Position numbers and translations under genes: made by a program | DNA from: Singulisphaera sp. GP187 | GTDB lineage: Bacteria > Planctomycetota > Planctomycetia > Gemmatales > Gemmataceae | Assembly: GCA_945905925.1 (NCBI GenBank) | Contig: CAMDQN010000040.1 | Coordinates: 1-48,578, forward strand | DNA length: 48,578 nt | Direction: 5' to 3' | Part shown: piece by piece, positions 1-8,104 of the stretch | Numbering within the stretch: position 1 is the first letter of the stretch | Layout: every line of letters begins with the position of its first letter | Notes under the pieces: generated by a model | Told to the model about the DNA's origin: nothing | Database searches by the model: none | The model's input: only the letters and a program-made list of their open reading frames with translations

Positions 1-114
1 CGTGACAAACATCGACAAGTAGAGCGCGGCGAGAATCAGCGCGGCGATCAGCGTCGCGAGGAGGATTTCGAGCAGCGTGAAACCGGCCCGTTGGGCACGG
101 CGAGAGCGGAGCAT
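1..114 (-). CDS. GspJ-like pseudopilin, N-terminus only (cut by window edge)
   Basis: The frame opens at an ATG at 114 and runs off the left edge, giving 38 residues. They show a short basic leader, then a Gly-Phe processing site (RAG/FTLLE, Gly11) with Glu at +5 and a long hydrophobic helix, the type IV prepilin signal cut by the prepilin peptidase. Its place as the last pseudopilin after gspG, gspH and gspI suggests the minor pseudopilin GspJ, though GspK or another prepilin cannot be excluded from this fragment. The start codon overlaps the upstream stop by one base (TGATG), so translation is probably coupled. Confidence 0.7.
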   Translation of the reverse strand, partial: MLRSRRAQRAGFTLLEILLATLIAALILAALYLSMFVT

Positions 115-584
115 CACGGCGTCGTTCCTCCCATTCCGGTTGTGGCGGGATCGGCTGCGGGGTCCGGCGGCGGCGGGCGCTCGGCCTGCGCCGCGGACCC
201 CATCATCGCCGGGTCGAAGATCATCTGCGTGAGCACGAACTCGTGGAGTTGGCCCCTGGTCTCGCGCGTGACCTTCACAGTCACCGTGTACAGGTTCGGC
301 GGGCCGGCCGGCTCCGGGATGACGCTGAACTTCCAGGCCGCGTCCTCGTCGCTGAAATCACCCTCGGTGGAACTGGTCAGGCTCACCACGCCGGCCTCGA
401 CTTCGGCCATCTTGCCCTGCGCGAGGCGGGTGCCACGGGTTGCGTTGCGGGCGCTGGTGGCACGCTCGGTGCCCACATCCACCAACTGACTGATCGCGGC
501 CAGGGCGATTACCAGAATCGCCAACGAGAGCAAGACTTCGATGAGCGAAAGACCCTGACGGGCCGGGAAGCGCCGGGAAATCAT
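114..584 (-). CDS. gspI: GspI-like minor pseudopilin of type II secretion
   Basis: A 156-residue prepilin-like protein. Residues 1-11 are a basic leader ending in Gly11; the mature protein starts LSLIEVLLS with Glu at +5, followed by a hydrophobic helix to about residue 32. GspI helps form the tip of the pseudopilus that pushes substrates through the outer-membrane secretin. The C-terminal tail (from about residue 130) is Pro/Ala-rich and likely disordered. The gene overlaps both neighbours: its ATG shares ATGA with the gspH stop (581-584), and its own stop touches the next ATG. Order after gspG and gspH supports GspI; sequence alone fits any minor pseudopilin. Confidence 0.72.
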   Translation of the reverse strand: MISRRFPARQGLSLIEVLLSLAILVIALAAISQLVDVGTERATSARNATRGTRLAQGKMAEVEAGVVSLTSSTEGDFSDEDAAWKFSVIPEPAGPPNLYTVTVKVTRETRGQLHEFVLTQMIFDPAMMGSAAQAERPPPPDPAADPATTGMGGTTP

Positions 585-1111
585 TTCGCGCCCCCATCGT
601 TGGTGACGACGCGGGACGTGCCGGTCAGCCCGCGAACGTGAATCCGCATCGGTTGGCGGTCATCCTCGCGCACGCCAACCACCACATTCTCTTCCAGTGC
701 GGTGCCGTCCGGGAGGAGCGTCGCGATGGTCCGCCACTCGCTGTCGCCAGCACTTTCCGGTCCGGCAAGGATTTCGGCGGTGACGTGCTCGAACGCGTAC
801 TCGACCACCTTCGCGTTGCCGTCAGGGTGGCCGAATGCCTCGGTCTGTGCGAACTCCGGGCCGTCCGGCGCGCGGCGGATTCGAGTGCCGGCCTGGTTGA
901 TCGCGACGCGGTACGGCACGCCCGATTCCATCGCGTGCCCGCGGGCGGTGGCGAGTTCGCCGCGGATTACGTCGGCTGCAGCCCGCAGCCGGGTGTCCCC
1001 GCGAAACGCCCCGATGCTGGGCAGCACGACCGCCGCGAGCAGGAGCAGGATCGCCATGACGACGACCAGTTCCAGCAGGGTATATCCGCGGCGGGTGGAT
1101 CGGGTGGTCAC
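581..1111 (-). CDS. gspH: GspH-like minor pseudopilin
   Basis: A 176-residue protein with the class III signal RRG/YTLLELVVV (cleavage after Gly9, Glu at +5), a hydrophobic helix to about residue 30, and the region around RLRAAADVIRGELATARGHA typical of GspH/FimT. GspH is a minor pseudopilin at the tip complex of the type II secretion pseudopilus. The start is a GTG at 1111; no ATG lies between it and the signal, so this choice is needed to keep the leader. It lies 53 bases after gspG and overlaps gspI by 4 bases, within one transcription unit read leftward. Confidence 0.78.
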   Translation of the reverse strand: MTTRSTRRGYTLLELVVVMAILLLLAAVVLPSIGAFRGDTRLRAAADVIRGELATARGHAMESGVPYRVAINQAGTRIRRAPDGPEFAQTEAFGHPDGNAKVVEYAFEHVTAEILAGPESAGDSEWRTIATLLPDGTALEENVVVGVREDDRQPMRIHVRGLTGTSRVVTNDGGAK

Positions 1112-1164
1112 GGCCGGTCCTCGGGCGACGTTCAGGCCTCAGTGGAGCGGAACGCGGGCGTCAA

Positions 1165-1635
1165 CTACTTCGGTTGGGAATTCTGCGGCCCGATCCCGTA
1201 CTGGCTGATCGGCGTCCCGTCCTGTGCGGTGGTGTAGACGAGGATGTACGTCGTGGCGTCCTGACGGTTGCGCACCTCGAACTGGTACGGCTTGCCCCAC
1301 GGGTCGAGCGTGTTCGCCACACCGTCCTTCAGGAACGACGGGCCGCCGAACGGCACGTTGTACAGGTTGCTGATGTCCTGCGGCATCTTCTCCTGGTCGG
1401 TCAGCCCGGGGTTCGAGCTGCTCACTTGGTAGGCTTCGATCGCCGTCTCGATGCTCTTGCACCCGAGTTGGGCCTTGCTCTTCTTCGCTTCCTCGATGTA
1501 CCGCGTGGTGGCGATCGTCGCGACCGTCGCGAGGATCACGAGGATCGCGACCACAACCAGAACTTCGAGCAAGGTGAACGCGGAACGGCGGGTGACGGAA
1601 CGGCGGGTCGTCGTGAGCAACATGGAGAACCTCAT
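1165..1635 (-). CDS. gspG: GspG major pseudopilin
   Basis: A 156-residue major pseudopilin, the main subunit of the type II secretion pseudopilus. The prepilin signal is RRSA/FTLLEVLVV, with Glu at +5 and a hydrophobic stretch, and the C-terminal half has the DPWGKPYQF box characteristic of GspG, near its calcium-binding region. The residue before the cleavage site is Ala rather than the usual Gly. Two ATG starts fit (1635 or 1623); the second, giving 152 residues, is preceded by GAGG in the minus strand, so the true N-terminus may be four residues shorter. It is followed 53 bases later by gspH and preceded by a long inverted repeat that separates it from gspF. Confidence 0.88.
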   Translation of the reverse strand: MRFSMLLTTTRRSVTRRSAFTLLEVLVVVAILVILATVATIATTRYIEEAKKSKAQLGCKSIETAIEAYQVSSSNPGLTDQEKMPQDISNLYNVPFGGPSFLKDGVANTLDPWGKPYQFEVRNRQDATTYILVYTTAQDGTPISQYGIGPQNSQPK

Positions 1636-1752
1636 TCACGGGGTGAGCGAGCGGTTTCTTTTGATACGGCTAGTATAACCTGTGGGGCCGTTAACCCACC
1701 ATGAGAGAACGCCAGAAGAGGAAAGTTCAAGATGGAAGTTTTTGGGTTTCGC

Positions 1753-1882
1753 ACCTGGGTCTGACACGCCCACAGGCTACGAACAGCCGCCCCATCCGGG
1801 GCTAAGAAAGAGGCACCTGGTCTTTGCCTTTAGCCCCGGAAGGGCGGCTGTTCGTTAGCCTGTGGGCGTGTCAGACCCAGGT
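1753..1882. repeat. Long inverted repeat (about 52-base arms) between gspF and gspG
   Basis: Left arm 1753-1804 and right arm 1831-1882 are reverse complements with only one or two base differences, separated by about 26 bases. Each arm contains a smaller GGGGC/GCCCC palindrome. The element ends 11 bases from the gspF stop codon and fills most of the 258-base gap. It could attenuate or process the operon transcript, or be a mobile palindromic element; no ORF is inside it. Confidence 0.9.
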
Positions 1883-1893
1883 CTTCTTCTCCG

Positions 1894-3108
1894 TCAGCCG
1901 AGCGTGCTGCTGATCTTGAACACCGGCATGAGCAGCCCAACCGCGATCGTACCGACCACGACCGCCATGAACAACAACATGATCGGCTCCAGCAACTTGA
2001 CCATCAGGTCGAGGTTGCGCGCGGTCCGCTTGTCCAGGCCGTCGGCGATGCTGACCAGCACGTTCTCCAAACTGTTGGCTTCCTCGGCAATGGTGATCAT
2101 CTCGACCACATCGACCGGGAAGTGACCGCTCTTGCGGAGCGGGTCGGCGAGTTTCTGCCCGGCGGTCACGTTCTCGGCCGACTTCGCGATCGCGAGGCTC
2201 AACACCTTGTTACCGGTCGAGTCCTTCGCGATGGTCAGCGCCTTCAAGAGCGGAATACCGTTGTGAAGCATCGTCCCCAAAATGCGGCAGAAACGCGACA
2301 GTGCGAGGCCCATGAACACCGGCCCGAACAGCGGCAGCCGGATCTTGATGCGGTCCACGGTCATCCGCCCGTCGGGCGTTGCCGACCACAGTTTGAACGC
2401 GACGATCGACCCGATGGCGAGGGCGCCGATCAGCCACCAGAAGTCCCGCGTGAAGTGGCTGATCCAGAGAAGGAAACTGGTGATATCGGGCATCTCGCCC
2501 TTTTCCTTGAGCTTCTCGAAGATCGGCTCGAACTTCGGCACGAAGAAGATCATCAGGACGGCGACCACGGCGAACCCGGCCCCAGCGAGGAACACCGGGT
2601 ACGCGAGCGAGCCGATCACCTTCGACTTCAGGTCTTCTTGGTGTTCGACGAACGTGGCGATGCGCTTGAGTACGTCTTCGAGGAACCCGCCTTCCTGACC
2701 GGCGCGGACCATGCTCACGGAGAGTTCGTTGAACACCTTCGGGTGTGCGGCCATCGCCTGAGCGATGCCTGCGCCGTCGGCGACCCGCGCGCGAATGTCG
2801 CGTAACACCGACTTGAGGGTGGTGTTGGAACTCTGGCGCTCGAGCAATTCGAGCGACCGCAGGAGCGGCACGCCGGACTGGAGCAGGTCCGCGAGTTGCG
2901 AGTACAGGTTCGCGACGACACGTCCGCGAACGTGCCCGCCGAAGATCCCGCCGGCGCCGGACGCTTGCGTCTTGGCGAGGCCAATCTTGAGCGGGAACAG
3001 TCCGCGCCCGTCGAGGATCAGCGCGGCCTCGCGCTCGCTGTTGGCCGTGAGCGTCCCGCTGGACTTGGCCCCGGTCTTGGCGAGCGCTTCAAAGGTGAAG
3101 TCAGGCAT
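1894..3108 (-). CDS. gspF: GspF inner-membrane platform protein of type II secretion
   Basis: A 404-residue polytopic inner-membrane protein that links the GspE ATPase to the pseudopilus. The start at 3108 gives MPDFTFEALAKTG, the usual GspF/PilC opening; the reading frame is open further upstream but that part crosses an intergenic repeat and is not GspF-like. Two GspF domains are visible, each with the LADLLQSGVPLL or LGTMLHNGIPLL type motif, and hydrophobic segments at about residues 169-190, 222-240 and near the C-terminus (LLFMAVVVGTIAVGLLMP). Length is normal for the family. It follows gspE with a 122-base gap holding an inverted repeat. Confidence 0.93.
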   Translation of the reverse strand: MPDFTFEALAKTGAKSSGTLTANSEREAALILDGRGLFPLKIGLAKTQASGAGGIFGGHVRGRVVANLYSQLADLLQSGVPLLRSLELLERQSSNTTLKSVLRDIRARVADGAGIAQAMAAHPKVFNELSVSMVRAGQEGGFLEDVLKRIATFVEHQEDLKSKVIGSLAYPVFLAGAGFAVVAVLMIFFVPKFEPIFEKLKEKGEMPDITSFLLWISHFTRDFWWLIGALAIGSIVAFKLWSATPDGRMTVDRIKIRLPLFGPVFMGLALSRFCRILGTMLHNGIPLLKALTIAKDSTGNKVLSLAIAKSAENVTAGQKLADPLRKSGHFPVDVVEMITIAEEANSLENVLVSIADGLDKRTARNLDLMVKLLEPIMLLFMAVVVGTIAVGLLMPVFKISSTLG

Positions 3109-3114
3109 AGTTAG

Positions 3115-3230
3115 AACGCGGAGTTCGGAACGCGGAATTCGGAACGAAAAACAAGTCAGCGAAGCACGGTACCAACCGGCGGAACGGAATCGGGCGAGTC
3201 TGATCTTCACTCCGCACTCCGAATTCCGCG
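3115..3230. repeat. Inverted repeat with tandem 14-base units between gspE and gspF
   Basis: The left side (3115-3146) is a tandem of AACGCGGARTTCGG units; the right side (3218-3230) is the reverse complement of CGCGGAATTCGGA. The right arm ends at base 3230, directly against the gspE stop codon (3231-3233), so the element occupies the whole gap apart from the six bases before the gspF start. Confidence 0.75.
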
Positions 3231-5003
3231 CTACGAAATGTCGCCTGCGGTCGTGCGGGTCACTTCGTCGGTGGTGGTGGTGCCGTTGAGGACCTTGCGC
3301 CACCCATCCTGGCGGAGCGTGACCATGCCGGCCTTCAGCGCCTCCAGGCGGATCACGCCGGCGTTCACCCGCTGCACCACCAGTTCTTTCATCACATCGT
3401 TGTTGACGAGCAGTTCGTGGATCCCGGTGCGCCCGCGATACCCGCTCTGGCGGCACGAGCGGCACCCCGTCCCCTTCCACAACTTCCCGTCGCTGGCGGC
3501 GCTGGTCGCCATCATTTTGATCACGCCCTGTTGAATCGCGATGTCTGGGGCGGGCTTCAAACCGCCCTTGCGCAGCGGGAAGTCGAGCGGCATCTGGTCC
3601 GGGTCCGGCACGAACGTCGTCTTGCAGTCCGGGCAGATGGTCCGCACGAGCCGCTGCGCCATCACGCCTTCGACCGTGCTTGAAACCAAGAACGGTTCGA
3701 CTCCCATGTCGATCATTCGTGTGAACGCGCTCGGGGCGTCGTTGGTGTGCAACGTGCTGAACACCATGTGGCCAGTGAGCGACGCCTGGATCGCCATCTC
3801 CGCGGTCTCTTTGTCGCGGATTTCGCCGACCAGGATCACGTCCGGGTCGTGGCGCAAAATCGAGCGGAGCGCATGGCCGAACGTGAGGCCGATCTTCGTG
3901 TGCGTCTGGATCTGCGAGATGCCTTCCTGATTGTACTCGACCGGGTCTTCCACGGTGATGATCTTGGTCGATTCGTCCTTGATCTCGTTGAGCGCGGAAT
4001 AGAGCGTGGTGGACTTACCCGAACCGGTCGGGCCGGTGACGAGCACGATACCGTGCGGACGGTCGATGAGTTGCTTGAACGTGTTGTGGATGTCGGGCAA
4101 CATGCCGCACATCGACAGACTGAACGCCATGCGGCCCTTGTCAAGCAGACGCATGACGATGCCTTCGCCGTGGATCATCGGGATGATCGACACGCGAACG
4201 TCGATCTCACGGCCCTGCACTTTCATCTTGATGCGGCCGTCCTGCGGCAGCCGCTTCTCGGCGATGTTGAGCCGAGCCATGATCTTGATGCGACTGACAA
4301 TCGCGAGCGCGAACCGGTTGATCTCCGGCGGCAGGTTCTGGAGTTGGAGCAACCCGTCGATTCGGTAGCGAATGCGGATGCCCTTCTCTTCCGTCTCGAC
4401 GTGGATGTCGGACGCGCGCTCGTTGGCCGCTTCCACCAGAATCTGGTTCACGAGTTTGACGACGGACGCTTCCTGCGCCGCCTTCGCCATCTCGCTGTCG
4501 TCGGTTTCGAGCGCTTCGAGTAGCTCGATGTCGTCCTTCTCGGCCTTTGCTTCTTCCGCAAGGGCCGCGACGGTATCGCCACCAACGCCGAAGTGCTGTT
4601 TGATGAGCCTGGTGATTTCGCGTGCCGGAGCTAACACCGGCACGACGTGAAGGCCGGTGAGCGTTTGGAGTTCGTCGATGGCGTAGACGTCGAACGGGTC
4701 GCCGGTGGCGACGACGAGGGTGCCGTTGGCCTTTTTGACCGGCATCAGGTTTTTGCGGTGGACAAGCTTCTGCGGCATGGCCGCGAGTACGTCCTTCGTG
4801 ATGACGGCCTGCGACAGGTCGATGAGTTGCATGTCGAACTCTTCGGCCAACACCGGCAGGAGTACGTCTTCGCGGACGAAGCCTTTGTCGATGAGAATCT
4901 GGTGAGGAGGGAAGTCGGGGCTAGCTTTGATCGCTTCGGCAGCACGGGCGCGTTCGGTGTCGGCGAGCAGTCCGCGAGTCACGAGCGTCTGGATCAGTTG
5001 CAT
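3231..5003 (-). CDS. gspE: GspE type II secretion ATPase
   Basis: A 590-residue cytoplasmic ATPase that powers pseudopilus assembly. An N-terminal MshEN/GspE-N domain covers about residues 1-140. The ATPase core has Walker A GPTGSGKST (324-332), Asp box ITVEDPVE (349-356), Walker B VILVGEIRD (389-397) and the His box near 410-420 (LTGHMVFSTLHT). A tetracysteine zinc motif is complete: C457, C460, C514 and C517. The ATG at 5003 opens the first gene of the visible secretion operon. It is 177 bases downstream of queG, a gap likely to contain its promoter, although no convincing hexamers were seen. Confidence 0.95.
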   Translation of the reverse strand: MQLIQTLVTRGLLADTERARAAEAIKASPDFPPHQILIDKGFVREDVLLPVLAEEFDMQLIDLSQAVITKDVLAAMPQKLVHRKNLMPVKKANGTLVVATGDPFDVYAIDELQTLTGLHVVPVLAPAREITRLIKQHFGVGGDTVAALAEEAKAEKDDIELLEALETDDSEMAKAAQEASVVKLVNQILVEAANERASDIHVETEEKGIRIRYRIDGLLQLQNLPPEINRFALAIVSRIKIMARLNIAEKRLPQDGRIKMKVQGREIDVRVSIIPMIHGEGIVMRLLDKGRMAFSLSMCGMLPDIHNTFKQLIDRPHGIVLVTGPTGSGKSTTLYSALNEIKDESTKIITVEDPVEYNQEGISQIQTHTKIGLTFGHALRSILRHDPDVILVGEIRDKETAEMAIQASLTGHMVFSTLHTNDAPSAFTRMIDMGVEPFLVSSTVEGVMAQRLVRTICPDCKTTFVPDPDQMPLDFPLRKGGLKPAPDIAIQQGVIKMMATSAASDGKLWKGTGCRSCRQSGYRGRTGIHELLVNNDVMKELVVQRVNAGVIRLEALKAGMVTLRQDGWRKVLNGTTTTDEVTRTTAGDIS

Positions 5004-5181
5004 GGTAGCCCCATACCTCCGCGATTATCGGGTCGCTGCGTTGCGGGTGCTTGTCGTACCGGTGGCGAGTCGGAAGTGCTTTGAGAGTAACCGATTTTAG
5101 GGGGGAAGATATGAGAACCTGCTGAAACCTGGTAAGCTGTGAGGGCTTACGACCGGCGCATTCGCGCAGGTTTCCGTTTTG

Positions 5182-6357
5182 CTATTCCGCGAGCGGTGGC
5201 TTCGTCCGCTGGCGGATGTGGTCGCTGGCCCACCGGGCCGCGTCGCGGATCACTTCTTCTGCATCCGTAAGCGCCCGCTCCAGTGCTGGCAACGCGCGTT
5301 CGTCGCCGACATTTCCCAGCACAATCGCAGCGTTTCGGAGCAGACCTACCCGCCGGTTGCGGAACAGCGACGTGCGCTTGAAACGCTTTCGGAACGCGTC
5401 GGCGTCGAGGCCGAGTAGTTCCACCGGGTCAAGCCACGCCAGTTCGGGGTCGTGAGGGAAAGCGGGCGACCGCTCCGCGGCGTTGCGGTTCCACGGGCAC
5501 ACATCCTGGCACACGTCGCAGCCGTACAGCCAGTTCCCCATTGGTTCGCGCAGTTCGACAGGAATTTCTGAGCGCAGTTCCACGGTCAGGTAACTGATGC
5601 ACTTGGTCGCGTCGAGGACGTGCGGTTCGGGGAACGCTTTCGTGGGGCACGCGTCCAGACACGCGGTGCAGGTGCCGCAGTGCGAGGAAAGGGAAGGCGA
5701 ATCGGGGGCGAGTTCGAGGCTCGTGAGGACCGCGCCGAGGAAGAAGAAACTTCCTCGGCGCGTGTTGATGAGCATCGTGTTTTTGCCGACCCACCCCAAC
5801 CCGGCGCGCCTGGCGAAGTCGCGTTCCAGGAGTGGCGCGGTGTCGGCGACGGCTTCCGTCTGGCATCCGGGCGATTCTGTGTGGAGCCACGCAGCGAGGG
5901 CGTTGAGCCGGTCCCAGATGAACCGGTGGTAGTCCGGGCCGGCGGCGTAGGCCGCGACACGGGCGAAGGAGGAACCTCTCCCCCCAACCCCCTCCCCCAA
6001 GAAAGGAGGGGGAGCCGGAGCCGGCTCGCTCGCGCTCGCGGCCGAAGAAGGTGCGGCGCCAGCCGCACCGCTTTCTCCCCCTCCCTTCTTAGGGGAGGGG
6101 GTTGGGGGGAGAGGTTGCCTTTCGCCTCCGTATTCCAATCCCACCATCAGCACGCTGCGCACGCTTTCCAGCACACTCCGCGGGTGGCGCCGCTCTTCGC
6201 GCAGTTGGGGCAGATAGCTCATCTCACCGGCGTAACCGCGATCGAGCCATTCCCCGAATCGCGCGAAGCCATCCGCGTCGGTCGCCGGCGCGATGCCCAC
6301 CAGCGCAAAGCCGAACTCTTGCGCGCGGGCCTTCAGCCTGTGTTCGATCGCCTCCAT
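5182..6357 (-). CDS. queG: Epoxyqueuosine reductase QueG with a palindrome-encoded insert
   Basis: A 391-residue enzyme for the last step of queuosine synthesis, reducing epoxyqueuosine to queuosine in tRNA with cobalamin and two [4Fe-4S] clusters. The catalytic Asp lies in ADTAPLLERD (D172). Ferredoxin-type ligands are C227, C230, C233, C237 and C280, C283, C287, with C253 between. A HEAT-like C-terminus (about 335-380) is present. Residues of about 80-128 (PLPPTPSPKKGGGE ... PPPFLGEGVGGRG) are a low-complexity insert encoded by a 140-base inverted repeat (5975-6114) between the conserved MVGLEYG and RVAAYAAGPDYH blocks. The reading frame stays open, so the enzyme is probably functional with an extended loop. 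Confidence 0.95.
   Translation of the reverse strand: MEAIEHRLKARAQEFGFALVGIAPATDADGFARFGEWLDRGYAGEMSYLPQLREERRHPRSVLESVRSVLMVGLEYGGERQPLPPTPSPKKGGGESGAAGAAPSSAASASEPAPAPPPFLGEGVGGRGSSFARVAAYAAGPDYHRFIWDRLNALAAWLHTESPGCQTEAVADTAPLLERDFARRAGLGWVGKNTMLINTRRGSFFFLGAVLTSLELAPDSPSLSSHCGTCTACLDACPTKAFPEPHVLDATKCISYLTVELRSEIPVELREPMGNWLYGCDVCQDVCPWNRNAAERSPAFPHDPELAWLDPVELLGLDADAFRKRFKRTSLFRNRRVGLLRNAAIVLGNVGDERALPALERALTDAEEVIRDAARWASDHIRQRTKPPLAE
5975..6114. repeat. C/G-rich double palindrome inside queG
   Basis: The 40-base arms 5975-6014 and 6075-6114 are reverse complements with about two differences. They begin CCTCTCCCCCCAACCCCCTC and close with the matching GGGGTTGGGGGGAGAGG. Each arm holds its own small CCCTCC..AAGAA..GGAGGG hairpin. 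The 60-base middle has another palindrome (GGTGCGGC/GCCGCACC). It belongs with the elements at 8378, 12651, 29011 and 32081, and is translated in frame as part of QueG. Confidence 0.92.
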
Positions 6358-6404
6358 ATATCTATCGTAGGCACGCTCGCCTCTGGCTTGCGGCTAACTT
6401 GGCG

Positions 6405-8051
6405 TCATTCCATCTTGACCTTCGCGCCGAAGTCCTTCTTGGTTGCGCTGATGAAGTAGGTCGCGCACGCGGCGTCGATCAGGTCTGGGCTGAAGTTCAC
6501 ACGCTCCATGTTGTACTTCGCGATCGACATCATTTGGTCGAGAATGTCGCGCGGCTGGCACATGCGGAACGGGCGCCCGGTCGGCCGATACCACTTCTGA
6601 ATCAGGTAGTCCACGCCGCGTGTGTCGAACTCCACACGCTTGCCTTTGCACACCAACTCCCAAATGCACCGGTACTGCGCTTCGTCGGGATCGCGGATCT
6701 CGATCTTGAACTTGATCCGGCGCAAGAACGCTTCGTCCGCGAGCTGGTTCGGGTCGAGGTTCGTGCTGAAGATGAGCAACTGGTCGAACGGCACTTCGAT
6801 CTTCGTGCCGTTGATCATGTTCAGGTAGTCGTACTTCTTCTCCAGTGGCACGATCCACCGGTTCAACAGATCTATTGCGCGGACCTGTTGGCGACCGAAG
6901 TCGTCGATCATGAAGATGCCGCCGTTGGACTTCATCTGGAGCGGAGCTTCGTAGAACTTGCCCACAGCGTTGTACTTTAAGTCGAGCATCGGCAGGGTCA
7001 GTTCGCCACCGACCACGATCGTCGGGCGTTTCACACGAATGAACCGCTGGTCGAACTGCGCGCCGCGCCTCAACATGGTTCCGGTGATGTTGTGCTGGTC
7101 TTCGTCCAAAAGCGCGGTGTGTTGGATCGGGTCGTACACCTTGATGATCGAGCCGTTCGCCTCCACCGCGTGCGGGATGTAAATCGCGTCGCCCATGAGC
7201 CTCGCGATGCGCTCCGCGACGCTGGTTTTGCCGTTGCCCGGATAGCCGAAGAAGAAAATGCTCTGCGCGGAATTGATGGCGGGCCCAATCTCGTTGAACG
7301 ATTCATCTGTAATGATGAGGTCTTCAAAGGCGCGGCGGATACTGCGCCGCGTCACGACGAGGCGCTTGATGGTCTGGGCCATGACCGATTCGACGTAGTC
7401 TGCGAACGGCACCGGGGCCGGGCCGACGTAGTTGGTCCTGTCGATCGCGTCGCGGAGCGAGTCCTCGCCCTTGGGCGGCTTGATCGCATAGACGAAACTG
7501 GCGTCGCCACTGTTGCCGCGCTGGCTAACGATGTCGATAAGCGACTGCTTGCGCATCGCCTGGAACACCGGGTTGATGATCGGAAAGGGAATGGCCATCG
7601 CGCTGGCGACTTCGGCCCCGGTGATGTGCCCGCGAGTGTAGATCGTGCGCAGCGCCAGGTCGAACAGGAACGATAGTTCGAGGCCGAGGTCTTCCCACTT
7701 GGCGGGCACGCGGGGAATGTACGCGTTGTCGCTCGTGGGCATCCCTTCTTCGTCGGTCGGTGGCGCGTCGCCGAGGAGCGTGACGTCCTCCGTCAGCGTG
7801 CCAGTGCGCTCCGCGTCCGCGAGCAACGCTTCGTAGTGCAGTTTGTGCAGTCGAAGGTGCGCGATGGCTTCCTGATCGTTTTTCCCCTCGGCTTCGGTGA
7901 GGCAGTCGAGTACGGCGGGTGCAATCGCGTACTTCACCCCGTCGATGTGCATGTGGTGCAGGTATTCACCGGGCCGGACGTAGCAGTCCGGGGTGTGATC
8001 CGGCATTTGGATCATCTGTTGGTAGAACTCGTTGGCGATAATGAACCGCAT
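6405..8051 (-). CDS. AAA ATPase with an N-terminal helical region, function unknown
   Basis: A 548-residue cytoplasmic P-loop ATPase. Walker A is GYPGNGKTS (269-277), Walker B IFMIDDFG (379-386), and a sensor-1-like segment reads LLIFSTNLDP near 425-433, followed by an arginine pair in AFLRRIKFKI. Residues 120-200 contain a predicted winged-helix-like region (GAEVASAMAIPFPIINPVFQAM). The frame is open from 8093, but the ATG at 8051 (MRFIIANEF) has AGGA upstream and is preferred. The overall plan suggests a MoxR/RuvB-like ATPase controlling a partner, but I do not recognise the exact family. It lies 47 bases upstream of queG in the same direction and downstream of the mfnE-like gene. Confidence 0.75.
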   Translation of the reverse strand: MRFIIANEFYQQMIQMPDHTPDCYVRPGEYLHHMHIDGVKYAIAPAVLDCLTEAEGKNDQEAIAHLRLHKLHYEALLADAERTGTLTEDVTLLGDAPPTDEEGMPTSDNAYIPRVPAKWEDLGLELSFLFDLALRTIYTRGHITGAEVASAMAIPFPIINPVFQAMRKQSLIDIVSQRGNSGDASFVYAIKPPKGEDSLRDAIDRTNYVGPAPVPFADYVESVMAQTIKRLVVTRRSIRRAFEDLIITDESFNEIGPAINSAQSIFFFGYPGNGKTSVAERIARLMGDAIYIPHAVEANGSIIKVYDPIQHTALLDEDQHNITGTMLRRGAQFDQRFIRVKRPTIVVGGELTLPMLDLKYNAVGKFYEAPLQMKSNGGIFMIDDFGRQQVRAIDLLNRWIVPLEKKYDYLNMINGTKIEVPFDQLLIFSTNLDPNQLADEAFLRRIKFKIEIRDPDEAQYRCIWELVCKGKRVEFDTRGVDYLIQKWYRPTGRPFRMCQPRDILDQMMSIAKYNMERVNFSPDLIDAACATYFISATKKDFGAKVKME

Positions 8052-8104
8052 GGCGCGTGAGTTCCTGTGCGAAAGGAGTTTCGCGCCAAGCATAGAACAC
8101 GCCT

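Noticed and set aside
5975-6114. Reading the queG palindrome as a frameshift or assembly error.
   Set aside because: The frame is continuous, both flanks match conserved QueG blocks, and similar elements occur between genes elsewhere in the window.
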